This document shows, in pieces, positions 26,401 to 38,870 of a stretch of DNA of 64,000 nt. Position numbers and translations under genes: made by a program. The notes beneath the pieces are model-generated. The model was given only the letters and a program-made list of their open reading frames with translations. It was not told the origin of the DNA and made no database searches. The first letter of the stretch is position 1; each line of letters opens with the position of its first letter. The stretch is from Azorinus chamasolen (Eukaryota > Mollusca > Bivalvia > Cardiida > Solecurtidae), in assembly GCA_963576725.1 (NCBI GenBank), contig OY755247.1:18168526-18232525 (forward strand). The letters are read 5' to 3'.

Positions 26401-29400
26401 GACATTTTATTTTGCCATTTGGTAAGATAGAGCCATTTTCATTTTTGACCGATTCGATTATTGGTGAAATTCTCAAAACAATATTTTTGCACTATCTTCA
26501 CATATATAAGAGATCAGTTACTTTTAAGTTAATTTCAATATAATCTAGACATTTTATTTCGCCATTTTGTAAGATGGAGCCATTTTCATTTTTTGACCGA
26601 TTCGACAGGTCCGCGCCTGTCGATTATTGATGAAATTCTCAAAACAATATGTTTGCACTATCTTCACATATATTAAAGATAAGTTACTTTTAAGTTAATT
26701 TCGGTATAATCTAGACATTTTATTTTGCCATTTTGTAAGATAGAGCCATTTTCATTTTTTGACCGATTCGACAGGTCCGGGCCTGAAAAATATTGATGAA
26801 ATTCTCAAAACAATATTTTTGCACTATCTTCACATATATTAGAGATAAGTTACTTTTAAGTTAATTTCGATATAATCTAGACATTTTATTTTGCCATTTG
26901 GTAAGATAGAGCCATTTTCATTTTTTGACCGATTCGATTATTGGTGAAATTCTCAAAACAATATTTTTGCACTATCTTCACATATATAAGAGATCAGTTA
27001 CTTTTAAGTTAATTTCAATATAATCTAGACATTTTATTTCGCCATTTTGTAAGATAGAGCCATTTTCATTTTTTGACCGATTCGACAGGTCCGCGCCTGT
27101 CGATTATTGATGAAATTCTCAAAACAATATTTTTGCACTATCTTCACATATATTAAAGATAAGTTACTTTTAAGTTAATTTCGGTATAATCTAGACATTT
27201 TATTTTGCCATTTTGTAAGATAGAGCCATTTTCATTTTTTGACCGATTCGACAGGTCCGGGCCTGAAAAATATTGATGAAATTCTCAAAACAATATTTTT
27301 GCAAATTCTCAAAACAATATTTTTGCACTATCTTCACATATATTAGAGATAAGTTACTTTTAAGTTAATTTCGATATAATCTAGACATTTTATTTTGCCA
27401 TTTGGTAAGATAGAGCCATTTTCATTTTTTGACCGATTCGACAGGTCCGGGCCTGAAAAATATTGATGAAATTCTCAAAACAATATTTTTGCACTATCTT
27501 CACATATATTAGAGATAAGTTACTTTTAAGTTAATTTCGATATAATCTAGACATTTTATTTTGCCATTTGGTAAGATAGAGCCATTTTCATTTTTTGACC
27601 GATTCGATTATTGGTGAAATTCTCAAAACAATATTTTTGCACTATCTTCACATATATAAAAGATAATTTACTTTTAAGTTAATTTCAATATAATCTAGAC
27701 ATTTTATTTCGCCATTTTGTAAGATAGAGCCATTTTCATTTTTTGACCGATTCGACAGGTCCGCGCCTGTCGATTATTGATGAAATTCTCAAAACAATAT
27801 TTTTGCACTATCTTCACATATATTAAAGATAAGTTACTTTTAAGTTAATTTCGGTATAATCTAGACATTTTATTTTGCCATTTTGTAAGATAGAGCCAAT
27901 TTCATTGGTCGATTATTGGTGAAATTCTCAAAACAATATTTTTGCACTATCTTCACATATATTAGAGATAAGTTACCTTTAAGTTAATTTCAATATAATC
28001 TAGACATTTTATTTCGCCATTTTGTAAGATAGAGCCATTTTCATTTTTTGACCGATTCGACAGGTCCGCGCCTGTCGATTATTGGTGAAATTCTCAAAAC
28101 AATATTTTTGCACTATCTTCACATATATTAAAGATAAGTTACTTTTAAGTTAATTTCGATATAATCTAGACATTTTATTTTGCCATTTTGTAAGATAGAG
28201 CCATTTTCATTTTTTGACCGATTCGATTATTGGTGAAATTCTCAAAACAATATTTTTACACTATCTTCACATATATAAGAGATAAGTTACTTTTAAGTTA
28301 ATTTCAATATAATCTTGACATTTTATTTCGCCATTTTGTAAGATAGAGCCATTTTCATTTTTTGACCGATTCGACAGGTCCGCGCCTGTCGATTATTGAT
28401 GAAATTCTCAAAACAATATTTTTGCACTATCTTCACATATATTAAAGATAAGTTACTTTTAAGTTAATTTCGGTATAATCTAGACATTTTATTTTGCCAT
28501 TTTGTAAGATAGAGCCATTTTCATTTTTTGACCGATTCGACAGGTCCGGGCCTGAAAAATATTGATGAAATTCTCAAAACAATATTTTTGCACTATCTTC
28601 ACATATATTAGAGATAAGTTACTTTTAAGTTAATTTCGATATAATCTAGACATTTTATTTTGCCATTTGGTAAGATAGAGCCATTTTCATTTTTGACCGA
28701 TTCGATTATTGGTGAAATTCTCAAAACAATATTTTTGCACTATCTTCACATATATAAGAGATCAGTTACTTTTAAGTTAATTTCAATATAATCTAGACAT
28801 TTTATTTCGCCATTTTGTAAGATGGAGCCATTTTCATTTTTTGACCGATTCGACAGGTCCGCGCCTGTCGATTATTGATGAAATTCTCAAAACAATATGT
28901 TTGCACTATCTTCACATATATTAAAGATAAGTTACTTTTAAGTTAATTTCGGTATAATCTAGACATTTTATTTTGCCATTTTGTAAGATAGAGCCATTTT
29001 CATTTTTTGACCGATTCGACAGGTCCGGGCCTGAAAAATATTGATGAAATTCTCAAAACAATATTTTTGCACTATCTTCACATATATTAGAGATAAGTTA
29101 CTTTTAAGTTAATTTCGATATAATCTAGACATTTTATTTTGCCATTTGGTAAGATAGAGCCATTTTCATTTTTTGACCGATTCGATTATTGGTGAAATTC
29201 TCAAAACAATATTTTTGCACTATCTTCACATATATAAGAGATCAGTTACTTTTAAGTTAATTTCAATATAATCTAGACATTTTATTTCGCCATTTTGTAA
29301 GATAGAGCCATTTTCATTTTTTGACCGATTCGACAGGTCCGCCCCTGTCGATTATTGATGAAATTCTCAAAACAATATTTTTGCACTATCTTCACATATA

Positions 29401-29687
29401 TTAAAGATAAGTTACTTTTAAGTTAATTTCGGTATAATCTAGACATTTTATTTTGCCATTTTGTAAGATAGAGCCATTTTCATTTTTTGACCGATTCGAC
29501 AGGTCCGGGCCTGAAAAATATTGATGAAATTCTCAAAACAATATTTTTGCAAATTCTCAAAACAATATTTTTGCACTATCTTCACATATATTAGAGATAA
29601 GTTACTTTTAAGTTAATTTCGATATAATCTAGACATTTTATTTTGCCATTTGGTAAGATAGAGCCATTTTCATTTTTTGACCGATTC
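23475..29687. repeat. Tandem HOR segment of 2.06-2.25 kb
   Basis: Three successive copies share rare markers: TACACTATC for GCACTATC (23,951; 26,009; 28,257), a shortened T-tract (24,382; 26,440; 28,688) and GATGGAGCC (near 24,516, 26,574 and 28,821). Offsets are 2,058 then 2,248 bp. Matching spans are about 23,475-24,935 with 25,533-26,993, and about 25,160-27,439 with 27,408-29,687. The longer second offset reflects one extra monomer plus a 23-bp micro-duplication. Confidence 0.85.
27280..27325. repeat. 23-bp micro-duplication inside one monomer
   Basis: The block AAATTCTCAAAACAATATTTTTGC is repeated once back to back, with joint GCAAATTCTC at 27,301. The same joint occurs at 29,549, 30,717, 33,132 and 34,300. 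It is a one-time event later copied by segmental amplification and is useful for ordering HOR expansions. Confidence 0.85.
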
Positions 29688-31250
29688 GATTATTGGTGAA
29701 ATTCTCAAAACAATATTTTTGCACTATCTTCACATATATAAGAGATAAGTTACTTTTAAGTTAATTTCAATATAATCTAGACATTTTATTTCGCCATTTT
29801 GTAAGATAGAGCCATTTTCATTTTTTGACCGATTCGACAGGTCCGCGCCTGTCGATTATTGGTGAAATTCTCAAAACAATATTTTTGCACTATCTTCACA
29901 TATATTAAAGATAAGTTACTTTTAAGTTAATTTCGATATAATCTAGACATTTTATTTTGCCATTTTGTAAGATAGAGCCAATTTCATTTTTTTACCGATT
30001 CGACAGGTCCGCGCCTGTCGATTATTGGTGAAATTCTCAAAACAATATTTTTGCACTATCTTCACATATATTAGAGATAAGTTACTTTTAAGTTAATTTC
30101 AATATAATCTAGACATTTTATTTCGCCATTTTGTAAGATAGAGCCATTTTCATTTTTTGACCGATTCGACAGGTCCGCGCCTGTCGATTATTGGTGAAAT
30201 TCTCAAAACAATATTTTTGCACTATCTTCACATATATTAAAGATAAGTTACTTTTAAGTTAATTTCGATATAATCTAGACATTTTATTTTGCCATTTTGT
30301 AAGATAGAGCCATTTTCATTTTTTGACCGATTCGACAGGTCCGGGCCTGAAAAATATTGGTGAAATTCTCAAAACAATATTTTTGCACTATCTTCACATA
30401 TATAAGAGATCAGTTACTTTTAAGTTAATTTCAATATAATCTAGACATTTTATTTCGCCATTTTGTAAGATAGAGCCATTTTCATTTTTTGACCGATTCG
30501 ACAGGTCCGCGCCTGTCGATTATTGATGAAATTCTCAAAACAATATTTTTGCACTATCTTCACATATATTAAAGATAAGTTACTTTTAAGTTAATTTCGG
30601 TATAATCTAGACATTTTATTTTGCCATTTTGTAAGATAGAGCCATTTTCATTTTTTGACCGATTCGACAGGTCCGGGCCTGAAAAATATTGATGAAATTC
30701 TCAAAACAATATTTTTGCAAATTCTCAAAACAATATTTTTGCACTATCTTCACATATATTAGAGATAAGTTACTTTTAAGTTAATTTCGATATAATCTAG
30801 ACATTTTATTTTGCCATTTGGTAAGATAGAGCCATTTTCATTTTTTGACCGATTCGATTATTGGTGAAATTCTCAAAACAATATTTTTGCACTATCTTCA
30901 CATATATAAGAGATAAGTTACTTTTAAGTTAATTTCAATATAATCTAGACATTTTATTTCGCCATTTTGTAAGATAGAGCCATTTTCATTTTTTGACCGA
31001 TTCGACAGGTCCGCGCCTGTCGATTATTGGTGAAATTCTCAAAACAATATTTTTGCACTATCTTCACATATATTAAAGATAAGTTACTTTTAAGTTAATT
31101 TCGATATAATCTAGACATTTTATTTTGCCATTTTGTAAGATAGAGCCAATTTCATTTTTTGACCGATTCGACAGGTCCGCGCCTGTCGATTATTGGTGAA
31201 ATTCTCAAAACAATATTTTTGCACTATCTTCACATATATTAGAGATAAGT
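28751..31250. repeat. 2.5-kb AT-satellite segment, first copy (offset 3,583)
   Basis: Pairs with about 32,334-34,833 at a constant offset of 3,583 bp. Shared markers are GATGGAGCC (28,821/32,404), the unusual TCCGCCCCTG loop (29,338/32,921), TTTACCGATT (29,991/33,574) and micro-duplication joints (29,549/33,132; 30,717/34,300). The edges are approximate, set where GATCAGTT versus GATAAGTT and TACC versus TACT first disagree. Confidence 0.85.
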
Positions 31251-32385
31251 TACCTTTAAGTTAATTTCAATATAATCTAGACATTTTATTTCGCCATTTT
31301 GTAAGATAGAGCCATTTTCATTTTTTGACCGATTCGACAGGTCCGCGCCTGTCGATTATTGATGAAATTCTCAAAACAATATTTTTGCACTATCTTCACA
31401 TATATTAGAGATAAGTTACTTTTAAGTTAATTTCGATATAATCTAGACATTTTATTTTGCCATTTGGTAAGATAGAGCCATTTTCATTTTTTGACCGAAT
31501 CGATTATTGGTGAAATTCTCAAAACAATATTTTTGCACTATCTTCACATATATAAAAGATAATTTACTTTTAAGATAATTTCAATATAATCTAGACATTT
31601 TATTTCGCCATTTTGTAAGATAGAGCCATTTTCATTTTTTGACCGATTCGACAGGTCCGCGCCTGTCGATTATTGATGAAATTCTCAAAACAATATTTTT
31701 GCACTATCTTCACATATATTAAAGATAAGTTACTTTTAAGTTAATTTCGGTATAATCTAGACATTTTATTTTGCCATTTTGTAAGATAGAGCCAATTTCA
31801 TTGGTCGATTATTGGTGAAATTCTCAAAACAATATTTTTGCACTATCTTCACATATATTAGAGATAAGTTACCTTTAAGTTAATTTCAATATAATCTAGA
31901 CATTTTATTTCGCCATTTTGTAAGATAGAGCCATTTTCATTTTTTGACCGATTCGACAGGTCCGCGCCTGTCGATTATTGGTGAAATTCTCAAAACAATA
32001 TTTTTGCACTATCTTCACATATATTAAAGATAAGTTACTTTTAAGTTAATTTCGATATAATCTAGACATTTTATTTTGCCATTTTGTAAGATAGAGCCAT
32101 TTTCATTTTTTGACCGATTCGACAGGTCCGGGCCTGAAAAATATTGATGAAATTCTCAAAACAATATTTTTGCACTATCTTCACATATATTAGAGATAAG
32201 TTACTTTTAAGTTAATTTCGATATAATCTAGACATTTTATTTTGCCATTTGGTAAGATAGAGCCATTTTCATTTTTTGACCGATTCGATTATTGGTGAAA
32301 TTCTCAAAACAATATTTTTGCACTATCTTCACATATATAAGAGATAAGTTACTTTTAAGTTAATTTCAATATAATCTAGACATTT
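31121..32385. repeat. Relocated fragment of the 30-mer HOR (monomers 1-8)
   Basis: Matches 4,887 to about 6,151 at an offset of 26,234 bp, including the CCGAATCGAT marker (31,495) and the order A A D A E A B D. It sits between the two copies of the 2.5-kb segment, so an old HOR piece was moved or conserved next to a younger expansion. Confidence 0.8.
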
Positions 32386-34833
32386 TATTTCGCCATTTTG
32401 TAAGATGGAGCCATTTTCATTTTTTGACCGATTCGACAGGTCCGCGCCTGTCGATTATTGATGAAATTCTCAAAACAATATGTTTGCACTATCTTCACAT
32501 ATATTAAAGATAAGTTACTTTTAAGTTAATTTCGGTATAATCTAGACATTTTATTTTGCCATTTTGTAAGATAGAGCCATTTTCATTTTTTGACCGATTC
32601 GACAGGTCCGGGCCTGAAAAATATTGATGAAATTCTCAAAACAATATTTTTGCACTATCTTCACATATATTAGAGATAAGTTACTTTTAAGTTAATTTCG
32701 ATATAATCTAGACATTTTATTTTGCCATTTGGTAAGATAGAGCCATTTTCATTTTTTGACCGATTCGATTATTGGTGAAATTCTCAAAACAATATTTTTG
32801 CACTATCTTCACATATATAAGAGATCAGTTACTTTTAAGTTAATTTCAATATAATCTAGACATTTTATTTCGCCATTTTGTAAGATAGAGCCATTTTCAT
32901 TTTTTGACCGATTCGACAGGTCCGCCCCTGTCGATTATTGATGAAATTCTCAAAACAATATTTTTGCACTATCTTCACATATATTAAAGATAAGTTACTT
33001 TTAAGTTAATTTCGGTATAATCTAGACATTTTATTTTGCCATTTTGTAAGATAGAGCCATTTTCATTTTTTGACCGATTCGACAGGTCCGGGCCTGAAAA
33101 ATATTGATGAAATTCTCAAAACAATATTTTTGCAAATTCTCAAAACAATATTTTTGCACTATCTTCACATATATTAGAGATAAGTTACTTTTAAGTTAAT
33201 TTCGATATAATCTAGACATTTTATTTTGCCATTTGGTAAGATAGAGCCATTTTCATTTTTTGACCGATTCGATTATTGGTGAAATTCTCAAAACAATATT
33301 TTTGCACTATCTTCACATATATAAGAGATAAGTTACTTTTAAGTTAATTTCAATATAATCTAGACATTTTATTTCGCCATTTTGTAAGATAGAGCCATTT
33401 TCATTTTTTGACCGATTCGACAGGTCCGCGCCTGTCGATTATTGGTGAAATTCTCAAAACAATATTTTTGCACTATCTTCACATATATTAAAGATAAGTT
33501 ACTTTTAAGTTAATTTCGATATAATCTAGACATTTTATTTTGCCATTTTGTAAGATAGAGCCAATTTCATTTTTTTACCGATTCGACAGGTCCGCGCCTG
33601 TCGATTATTGGTGAAATTCTCAAAACAATATTTTTGCACTATCTTCACATATATTAGAGATAAGTTACTTTTAAGTTAATTTCAATATAATCTAGACATT
33701 TTATTTCGCCATTTTGTAAGATAGAGCCATTTTCATTTTTTGACCGATTCGACAGGTCCGCGCCTGTCGATTATTGGTGAAATTCTCAAAACAATATTTT
33801 TGCACTATCTTCACATATATTAAAGATAAGTTACTTTTAAGTTAATTTCGATATAATCTAGACATTTTATTTTGCCATTTTGTAAGATAGAGCCATTTTC
33901 ATTTTTTGACCGATTCGACAGGTCCGGGCCTGAAAAATATTGGTGAAATTCTCAAAACAATATTTTTGCACTATCTTCACATATATAAGAGATCAGTTAC
34001 TTTTAAGTTAATTTCAATATAATCTAGACATTTTATTTCGCCATTTTGTAAGATAGAGCCATTTTCATTTTTTGACCGATTCGACAGGTCCGCGCCTGTC
34101 GATTATTGATGAAATTCTCAAAACAATATTTTTGCACTATCTTCACATATATTAAAGATAAGTTACTTTTAAGTTAATTTCGGTATAATCTAGACATTTT
34201 ATTTTGCCATTTTGTAAGATAGAGCCATTTTCATTTTTTGACCGATTCGACAGGTCCGGGCCTGAAAAATATTGATGAAATTCTCAAAACAATATTTTTG
34301 CAAATTCTCAAAACAATATTTTTGCACTATCTTCACATATATTAGAGATAAGTTACTTTTAAGTTAATTTCGATATAATCTAGACATTTTATTTTGCCAT
34401 TTGGTAAGATAGAGCCATTTTCATTTTTTGACCGATTCGATTATTGGTGAAATTCTCAAAACAATATTTTTGCACTATCTTCACATATATAAGAGATAAG
34501 TTACTTTTAAGTTAATTTCAATATAATCTAGACATTTTATTTCGCCATTTTGTAAGATAGAGCCATTTTCATTTTTTGACCGATTCGACAGGTCCGCGCC
34601 TGTCGATTATTGGTGAAATTCTCAAAACAATATTTTTGCACTATCTTCACATATATTAAAGATAAGTTACTTTTAAGTTAATTTCGATATAATCTAGACA
34701 TTTTATTTTGCCATTTTGTAAGATAGAGCCAATTTCATTTTTTGACCGATTCGACAGGTCCGCGCCTGTCGATTATTGGTGAAATTCTCAAAACAATATT
34801 TTTGCACTATCTTCACATATATTAGAGATAAGT
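32334..34833. repeat. 2.5-kb AT-satellite segment, second copy
   Basis: Second copy of the segment at 28,751-31,250, offset 3,583 bp, with all five rare markers conserved in order. After this segment the array continues as A, B, D-type monomers to its edge. Confidence 0.85.
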
Positions 34834-35847
34834 TACTTTTAAGTTAATTTCAATATAATCTAGACATTTTATTTCGCCATTTTGTAAGATAGAGCCATTT
34901 TCATTTTTTGACCGATTCGACAGGTCCGCGCCTGTCGATTATTGGTGAAATTCTCAAAACAATATTTTTGCACTATCTTCACATATATTAAAGATAAGTT
35001 ACTTTTAAGTTAATTTCGATATAATCTAGACATTTTATTTTGCCATTTTGTAAGATAGAGCCATTTTCATTTTTTGACCGATTCGACAGGTCCGGGCCTG
35101 AAAAATATTGATGAAATTCTCAAAACAATATTTTTGCACTATCTTCACATATATTAGAGATAAGTTACTTTTAAGTTAATTTCGATATAATCTAGACATT
35201 TTATTTTGCCATTTGGTAAGATAGAGCCATTTTCATTTTTTGACCGATTCGATTATTGGTGAAATTCTCAAAACAATATTTTTGCACTATCTTCACATAT
35301 ATAAGAGATAAGTTACTTTTAAGTTAATTTCAATATAATCTAGACATTTTTTTTCGCCATTTTGTAAGATAGAGCCATTTTCATTTTTTGACCGATTCGA
35401 CAGGTCCGCGCCTGTCGATTATTGATGAAATTCTCAAAACAATATTTTTGCACTATCTTCACATATATTAAAGATAAGTTACTTTTAAGTTAATTTCGAT
35501 ATAATCTAGACATTTTATTTTGCCATTTTGTAAGATAGAGCCATTTTCATTTTTTGACCGATTCGACAGGTCCGGGCCTGAAAAATATTGATGAAATTCT
35601 CAAAACAATATTTTTGCACTATCTTCACATATATTAGAGATAAGTTACTTTTAAGTTAATTTCAATATAATCTAGACATTTTATTTTGCCATTTGGTAAG
35701 GTAGAGCCATTTTCATTTTTTGACCGATTCGACAGGTCCGGGCCTGAAAAATATTGATGAAATTCTCAAAACAATATTTTTGCACTATCTTCACATATAT
35801 TAGAGATAAGTTACTTTTAAGTTAATTTCGATATAATCTAGACATTT

Positions 35848-35931
35848 TATTTTGCCATTTGGTAAGATAGAGCCAATTTCATTTTTTTTATCGATTCGCC
35901 GGTCGAATATTGGTGAAATTCTCAAAACAAT
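35848..35931. repeat. Truncated last AT-satellite monomer at array edge
   Basis: Divergent partial monomer. It has an 8-T tract instead of 6, a decayed hairpin (TCGATTCGCCGGTCGAATATT) and stops at CTCAAAACAAT. The four bases CAAT are also where the GC-rich monomer reads CCCCAAT before GTG, so the switch occurs in shared CAAT. The same derived features occur at 37,767-37,780 plus 39,378-39,431. Confidence 0.85.
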
Positions 35932-37766
35932 GTGGGCCCTGGTGCACTAAGATGGCATTCCGGGTGAACTTTGTTGACTCCCCAGGGGTCTACCCAGCAA
36001 AAGGGGCAATCTTCAGGAACCCGGGGTGTCCGAGGGGTGCGCACTAGAACACCCTCGCTGCAATCCAATGTGAGCCCCAGTGCACTATGATGATATTCTG
36101 TTGCATTCGGGGTGAACTTTGTTGACCCCCGGGGGGGATTACCCAACCAAAGGGACAGTCTTCAAGAAAGCGGGGTGTCCGAGGGGTGCATCCCGCAAGC
36201 ACCGGGACACCCTCGCTTTACCCCAATGTGCACCCCCGTGCACTATGATGACATTCCGGTGCATTTGGGGTGAACTTTGTTGACCCCTGTTGGGTCTACC
36301 CAGCCAAAGGGGCAGTCTTCAGGAAAGCGGGGTGTCTGAGGGGTGCACCCCATACGCACCAGGACACCCTCGGTGCACACCAATGTGCACCCCCATGTAC
36401 TATGATGACATTCAGGTGCATTCGGGTGAGCTTTGTTGGCCCCGGGGGGTCTACCGAGCCAACGGGGCAGTCTGAGGGGTACACCCCGCGCATACCGGGA
36501 CACCCTTGCTGCAACCCAATGTGGGCTCCAGTTCACTATGATGACATTCCATTGCATTCAGGGTGAACTTTGTTGACCCCCGGGGGATCTACCCAACCAA
36601 ATGGGCAGTCTTCAGGAACACAGGGTGTCTGAGGGGTGCACCATGGGTGCACATCGACACCCTCGCTGCAACCCAATGTGGGCTCAGGAGCACTAAGATG
36701 ACATTCAGGTGCATTCGGGATAAACTTTGTTGACCTAGGGGGGTCAACCCAACAAAAGCGTTAGTCTTCAGGAACGCAGGTTGTTCAAGGGGTGCACCCA
36801 GCGCACACAGGAACACCCTCTGTGCACCCCAGTGTGCGCTCCGGTTCACCATGATGACATTCCGGTGCATTCGGGGTGAACTTTGTTGACCCCCTTGGGG
36901 TCTACCAAGCCAAAGGGGCAGTCTTTAGGAAAGCGGGGTGTCTGAGGGGTGCATCCTGCACTCATCGGGACACCCTCGGTGCACCCAAATGTGCTCCCCT
37001 ATGCACTATGATGACATTCCGGTGCATTATGGGTGAACTTTGTTGACCCAGGGGGTCTACCCAGCCAAAGGGGCAGTCTTCAGGAAAGCGGGGTGTCCAA
37101 GGGATGCACCCCGTGCGCATTGGGACACCCTCGGTGCAACCCAATGTGCGCTCCTGAGCACTATGATGACATTCAGGTGCATTCGGTGTGAACTTTGTTG
37201 AGCCCCGGGGGGTCTACCCTACCAAAGGGGCAGTCTTCAGGAACACGGGGTATCCGAGGGGTGCACCCCACGCTCATGGGACACCCTTGCTGCAACCCAA
37301 TGTTGGCCCGGTGCACTAGGATGACATTGAAGTGCATTCGGGGTGAACTTTGTTGACCCCCAGGGAGTCTACTCAGCCAAAGGGTCAGTCTTTAGGAATT
37401 CCGGGTGTCCGAGGGGTGCACGCTCGGTGCACTCCAATGTGCGCCCTGTCCGAGGTGTGCATCCCGCGCTCACCGGGACACCCTCGCTGCACCCCAATGT
37501 GCGCCTCGGTGCACTATGATGACATTCCGGTGCATTTGGGGTGAGCTTTGTTGACCCGGTGGGGTGGTCTACCCAACCATAGGGGCAGTCTTCAGGAATT
37601 CCTGGTGTCCGAGGGGTGCACCCCGCGGGCACCGGGACAACATCGCTGCAACCCAATGTTTGTCCCAGTGCACTATGATGACATTCGGTTGCATTTGGGG
37701 TGAACCTTGTTGACCCCGGGTGGTGAACCCAACCAAAGGGACAGTCTTCAGGAAAGCGGGGTGTCC
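35932..37766. repeat. GC-rich satellite array, block 1
   Basis: Tandem monomers of about 156-158 bp and about 66% GC. Order in a monomer: GTGCGCCCCGGTGCACTATG, ATGACATTCCGGTGCATTCG, GGGTGAACTTTGTTGACCCC, GGGGGTCTACCCAGCCAAAG, GGGCAGTCTTCAGGAACGCG, GGGTGTCCGAGGGGTGCACC, CCGCGCGCACCGGGACACC, CTCGGTGCACCCCAAT. Monomers are visibly more diverged (often 10-20%) than in the AT array and include partial units. It ends at GTGTCC, where a fragment of AT-satellite begins. Open frames on both strands are by-products of the 3 x 52 monomer. Confidence 0.95.
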
Positions 37767-37780
37767 AATTTCATTTTTTT
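37767..37780. repeat. AT-satellite fragment, left part (AATTTCA plus 7 T)
   Basis: Matches the AT-satellite GAGCCAATTTCATTTTTT segment and joins GC-satellite at GTGTCC. Together with 39,378-39,431 it forms one 68-bp AT-satellite fragment split by the Helentron-like element. Confidence 0.75.
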
Positions 37781-37823
37781 ATACGCCCACCTAATAAAGG
37801 TGGTCGTATATTGTCGTGGCCCT

Positions 37824-37862
37824 GTCCGTCCGTTCGTTCGTTCGTTCGTTCGTTCGTCCGTC
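37824..37862. repeat. (CGTT)n microsatellite inside Helentron-like copy 1
   Basis: About six to seven CGTT units flanked by GTCC/GTCCGTC variants, just inside the left end of the element. The copy-2 element has the same tract at the same place. Confidence 0.9.
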
Positions 37863-37870
37863 AACATTTT

Positions 37871-38870
37871 GTTTGTCCGCTGTTTTTTTGGGGAAAACTG
37901 TTTGACAGATATTAATGAAACTTCACACAAATGTTTAATGCATCAAGATCTGAAGCTGAGTTGATTCTGAGGTTCATTTGATTTTTCATTTCAGAGTTAT
38001 GGCCCTTGTCCTTAAAAAATATGCAAATAGTTTGTCCGCTGTTTTCTGGGAAAACTATTTGAGAGATATTAATGAAACTTCACACAAATGTTTAATGCAT
38101 CAAGATCTGAAGCTGAGTCGATTCTGAGGTTCGTTTGATATTTCGTTTCAGAGTTATGGCCCTTTTACTTAAAAAATAATGCAAATACATGCAAATAGTT
38201 TGTCCGCTGTTTTCTAGGAAAACTATTTGACAGATATTAATGAAACTTAACACAAATGTTTAATGCATCAAGATCTGAAGCTGAGTCGATTCTGAGGTTC
38301 ATTTGATTTTTCATTTCAGAGTTATGGCCCTTTTACTTATAAAATAATGCAAATACATGCAAATAGTTTGTCCGCTGTTTTCTGGAAAAACTATTTGACA
38401 GATATTAATGAAACTTCACACAAATGTGTAATGCATCAAGATCTGAAACCGAATTGATTCTGAGGATCTTTTTGATTTTTCGTTTCAGAGTTATGGCCCT
38501 TGTCCTTAAAAAATAATGCAAATAGTTTGTCCGCTGTTTTCTGGGAAAACTATTTGAGAGATATTAATGAAACTTCACAGAAATGTTTAATGCATCAAGA
38601 TCTGATGCTGAGTCGATTTTGAGGTTTATTTGATTTTTCGTTTCAGAGTTATTGCCCTTTTACTTAAAAAATAATGCAAATATATGCATATAGTTTTCTG
38701 CTGTTTTCTGGCAAAACTGTTTGACAGATATTAATGAAACTTCATACACATGTTTAATGCATCAAAACCTGAAGCTAAGTCGAGTCTGAGGATCATTTGA
38801 TTTGTTGTTTCGGAGTTATGGCCCTTGCACTTAAAAAAATAATGCAAATCTATGCAAATATGAGGATGGC
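37871..38870. repeat. Six ~157-169 bp tandem units in element copy 1
   Basis: Units begin at GTTTGTCCGCTGTTTTCTGG-type sequence at 37,871, 38,030, 38,199, 38,366, 38,525 and (diverged) 38,693. Spacings are 159, 169, 167, 159 and 168. Longer units contain an added AATACATGCAAATA. Each has AATGAAACTTCACACAAATG, AATGCATCAAGATCTGAAGC and CAGAGTTATGGCCCTT. Confidence 0.9.

Larger units (their letters stand above)
1..35931. repeat. AT-rich satellite array, 166-bp full monomer
   Basis: Uninterrupted head-to-tail array that begins before the window and ends at 35,931. The full monomer is 166 bp (starts at 1, 167 and so on, at TATTTTGCCA) and about 30% GC. I recognise five length/sequence classes: A (166 bp, intact hairpin), B (166 bp, CGGG replacing CGCG and AAAAATATT replacing the right hairpin arm), C (153 bp), D (148 bp, with TTTGGTAAG) and E (139 bp). 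Outside the hairpin the monomers differ by only a few recurrent bases (CGCC/TGCC at the start, GGTGA/GATGA, TTAGAG/TTAAAG, CGATAT/CAATAT/CGGTAT). There are roughly 225-230 monomers. No ORF of note and no transposon lies within it. Only the right edge is visible. The near-nucleosomal length, HOR order and AT-richness are typical of centromeric or pericentromeric satellites; that location is inference. Confidence 0.97.

Noticed and set aside
1..35931. CRISPR array
   Set aside because: Units are 139-166 bp of nearly identical sequence with no unique spacers, and the context is eukaryotic satellite.
1..35931. Bacterial-style promoters (TATAAT occurs in nearly every AT monomer)
   Set aside because: TATAAT arises from the repeated CGATATAATCTAGAC segment in AT-rich DNA; no gene follows.
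37824..37862. Telomeric or subtelomeric repeat from the CGTT tract
   Set aside because: The unit is a tetranucleotide confined to both element copies; no TTAGGG-type repeat occurs.
37707..37964. 85-codon frame covering the left end of Helentron-like copy 1
   Set aside because: It spans satellite, the element end and the CGTT tract (giving a Val-Arg-Ser-Phe run) and has no counterpart with the same frame in copy 2. No Rep or helicase motifs.
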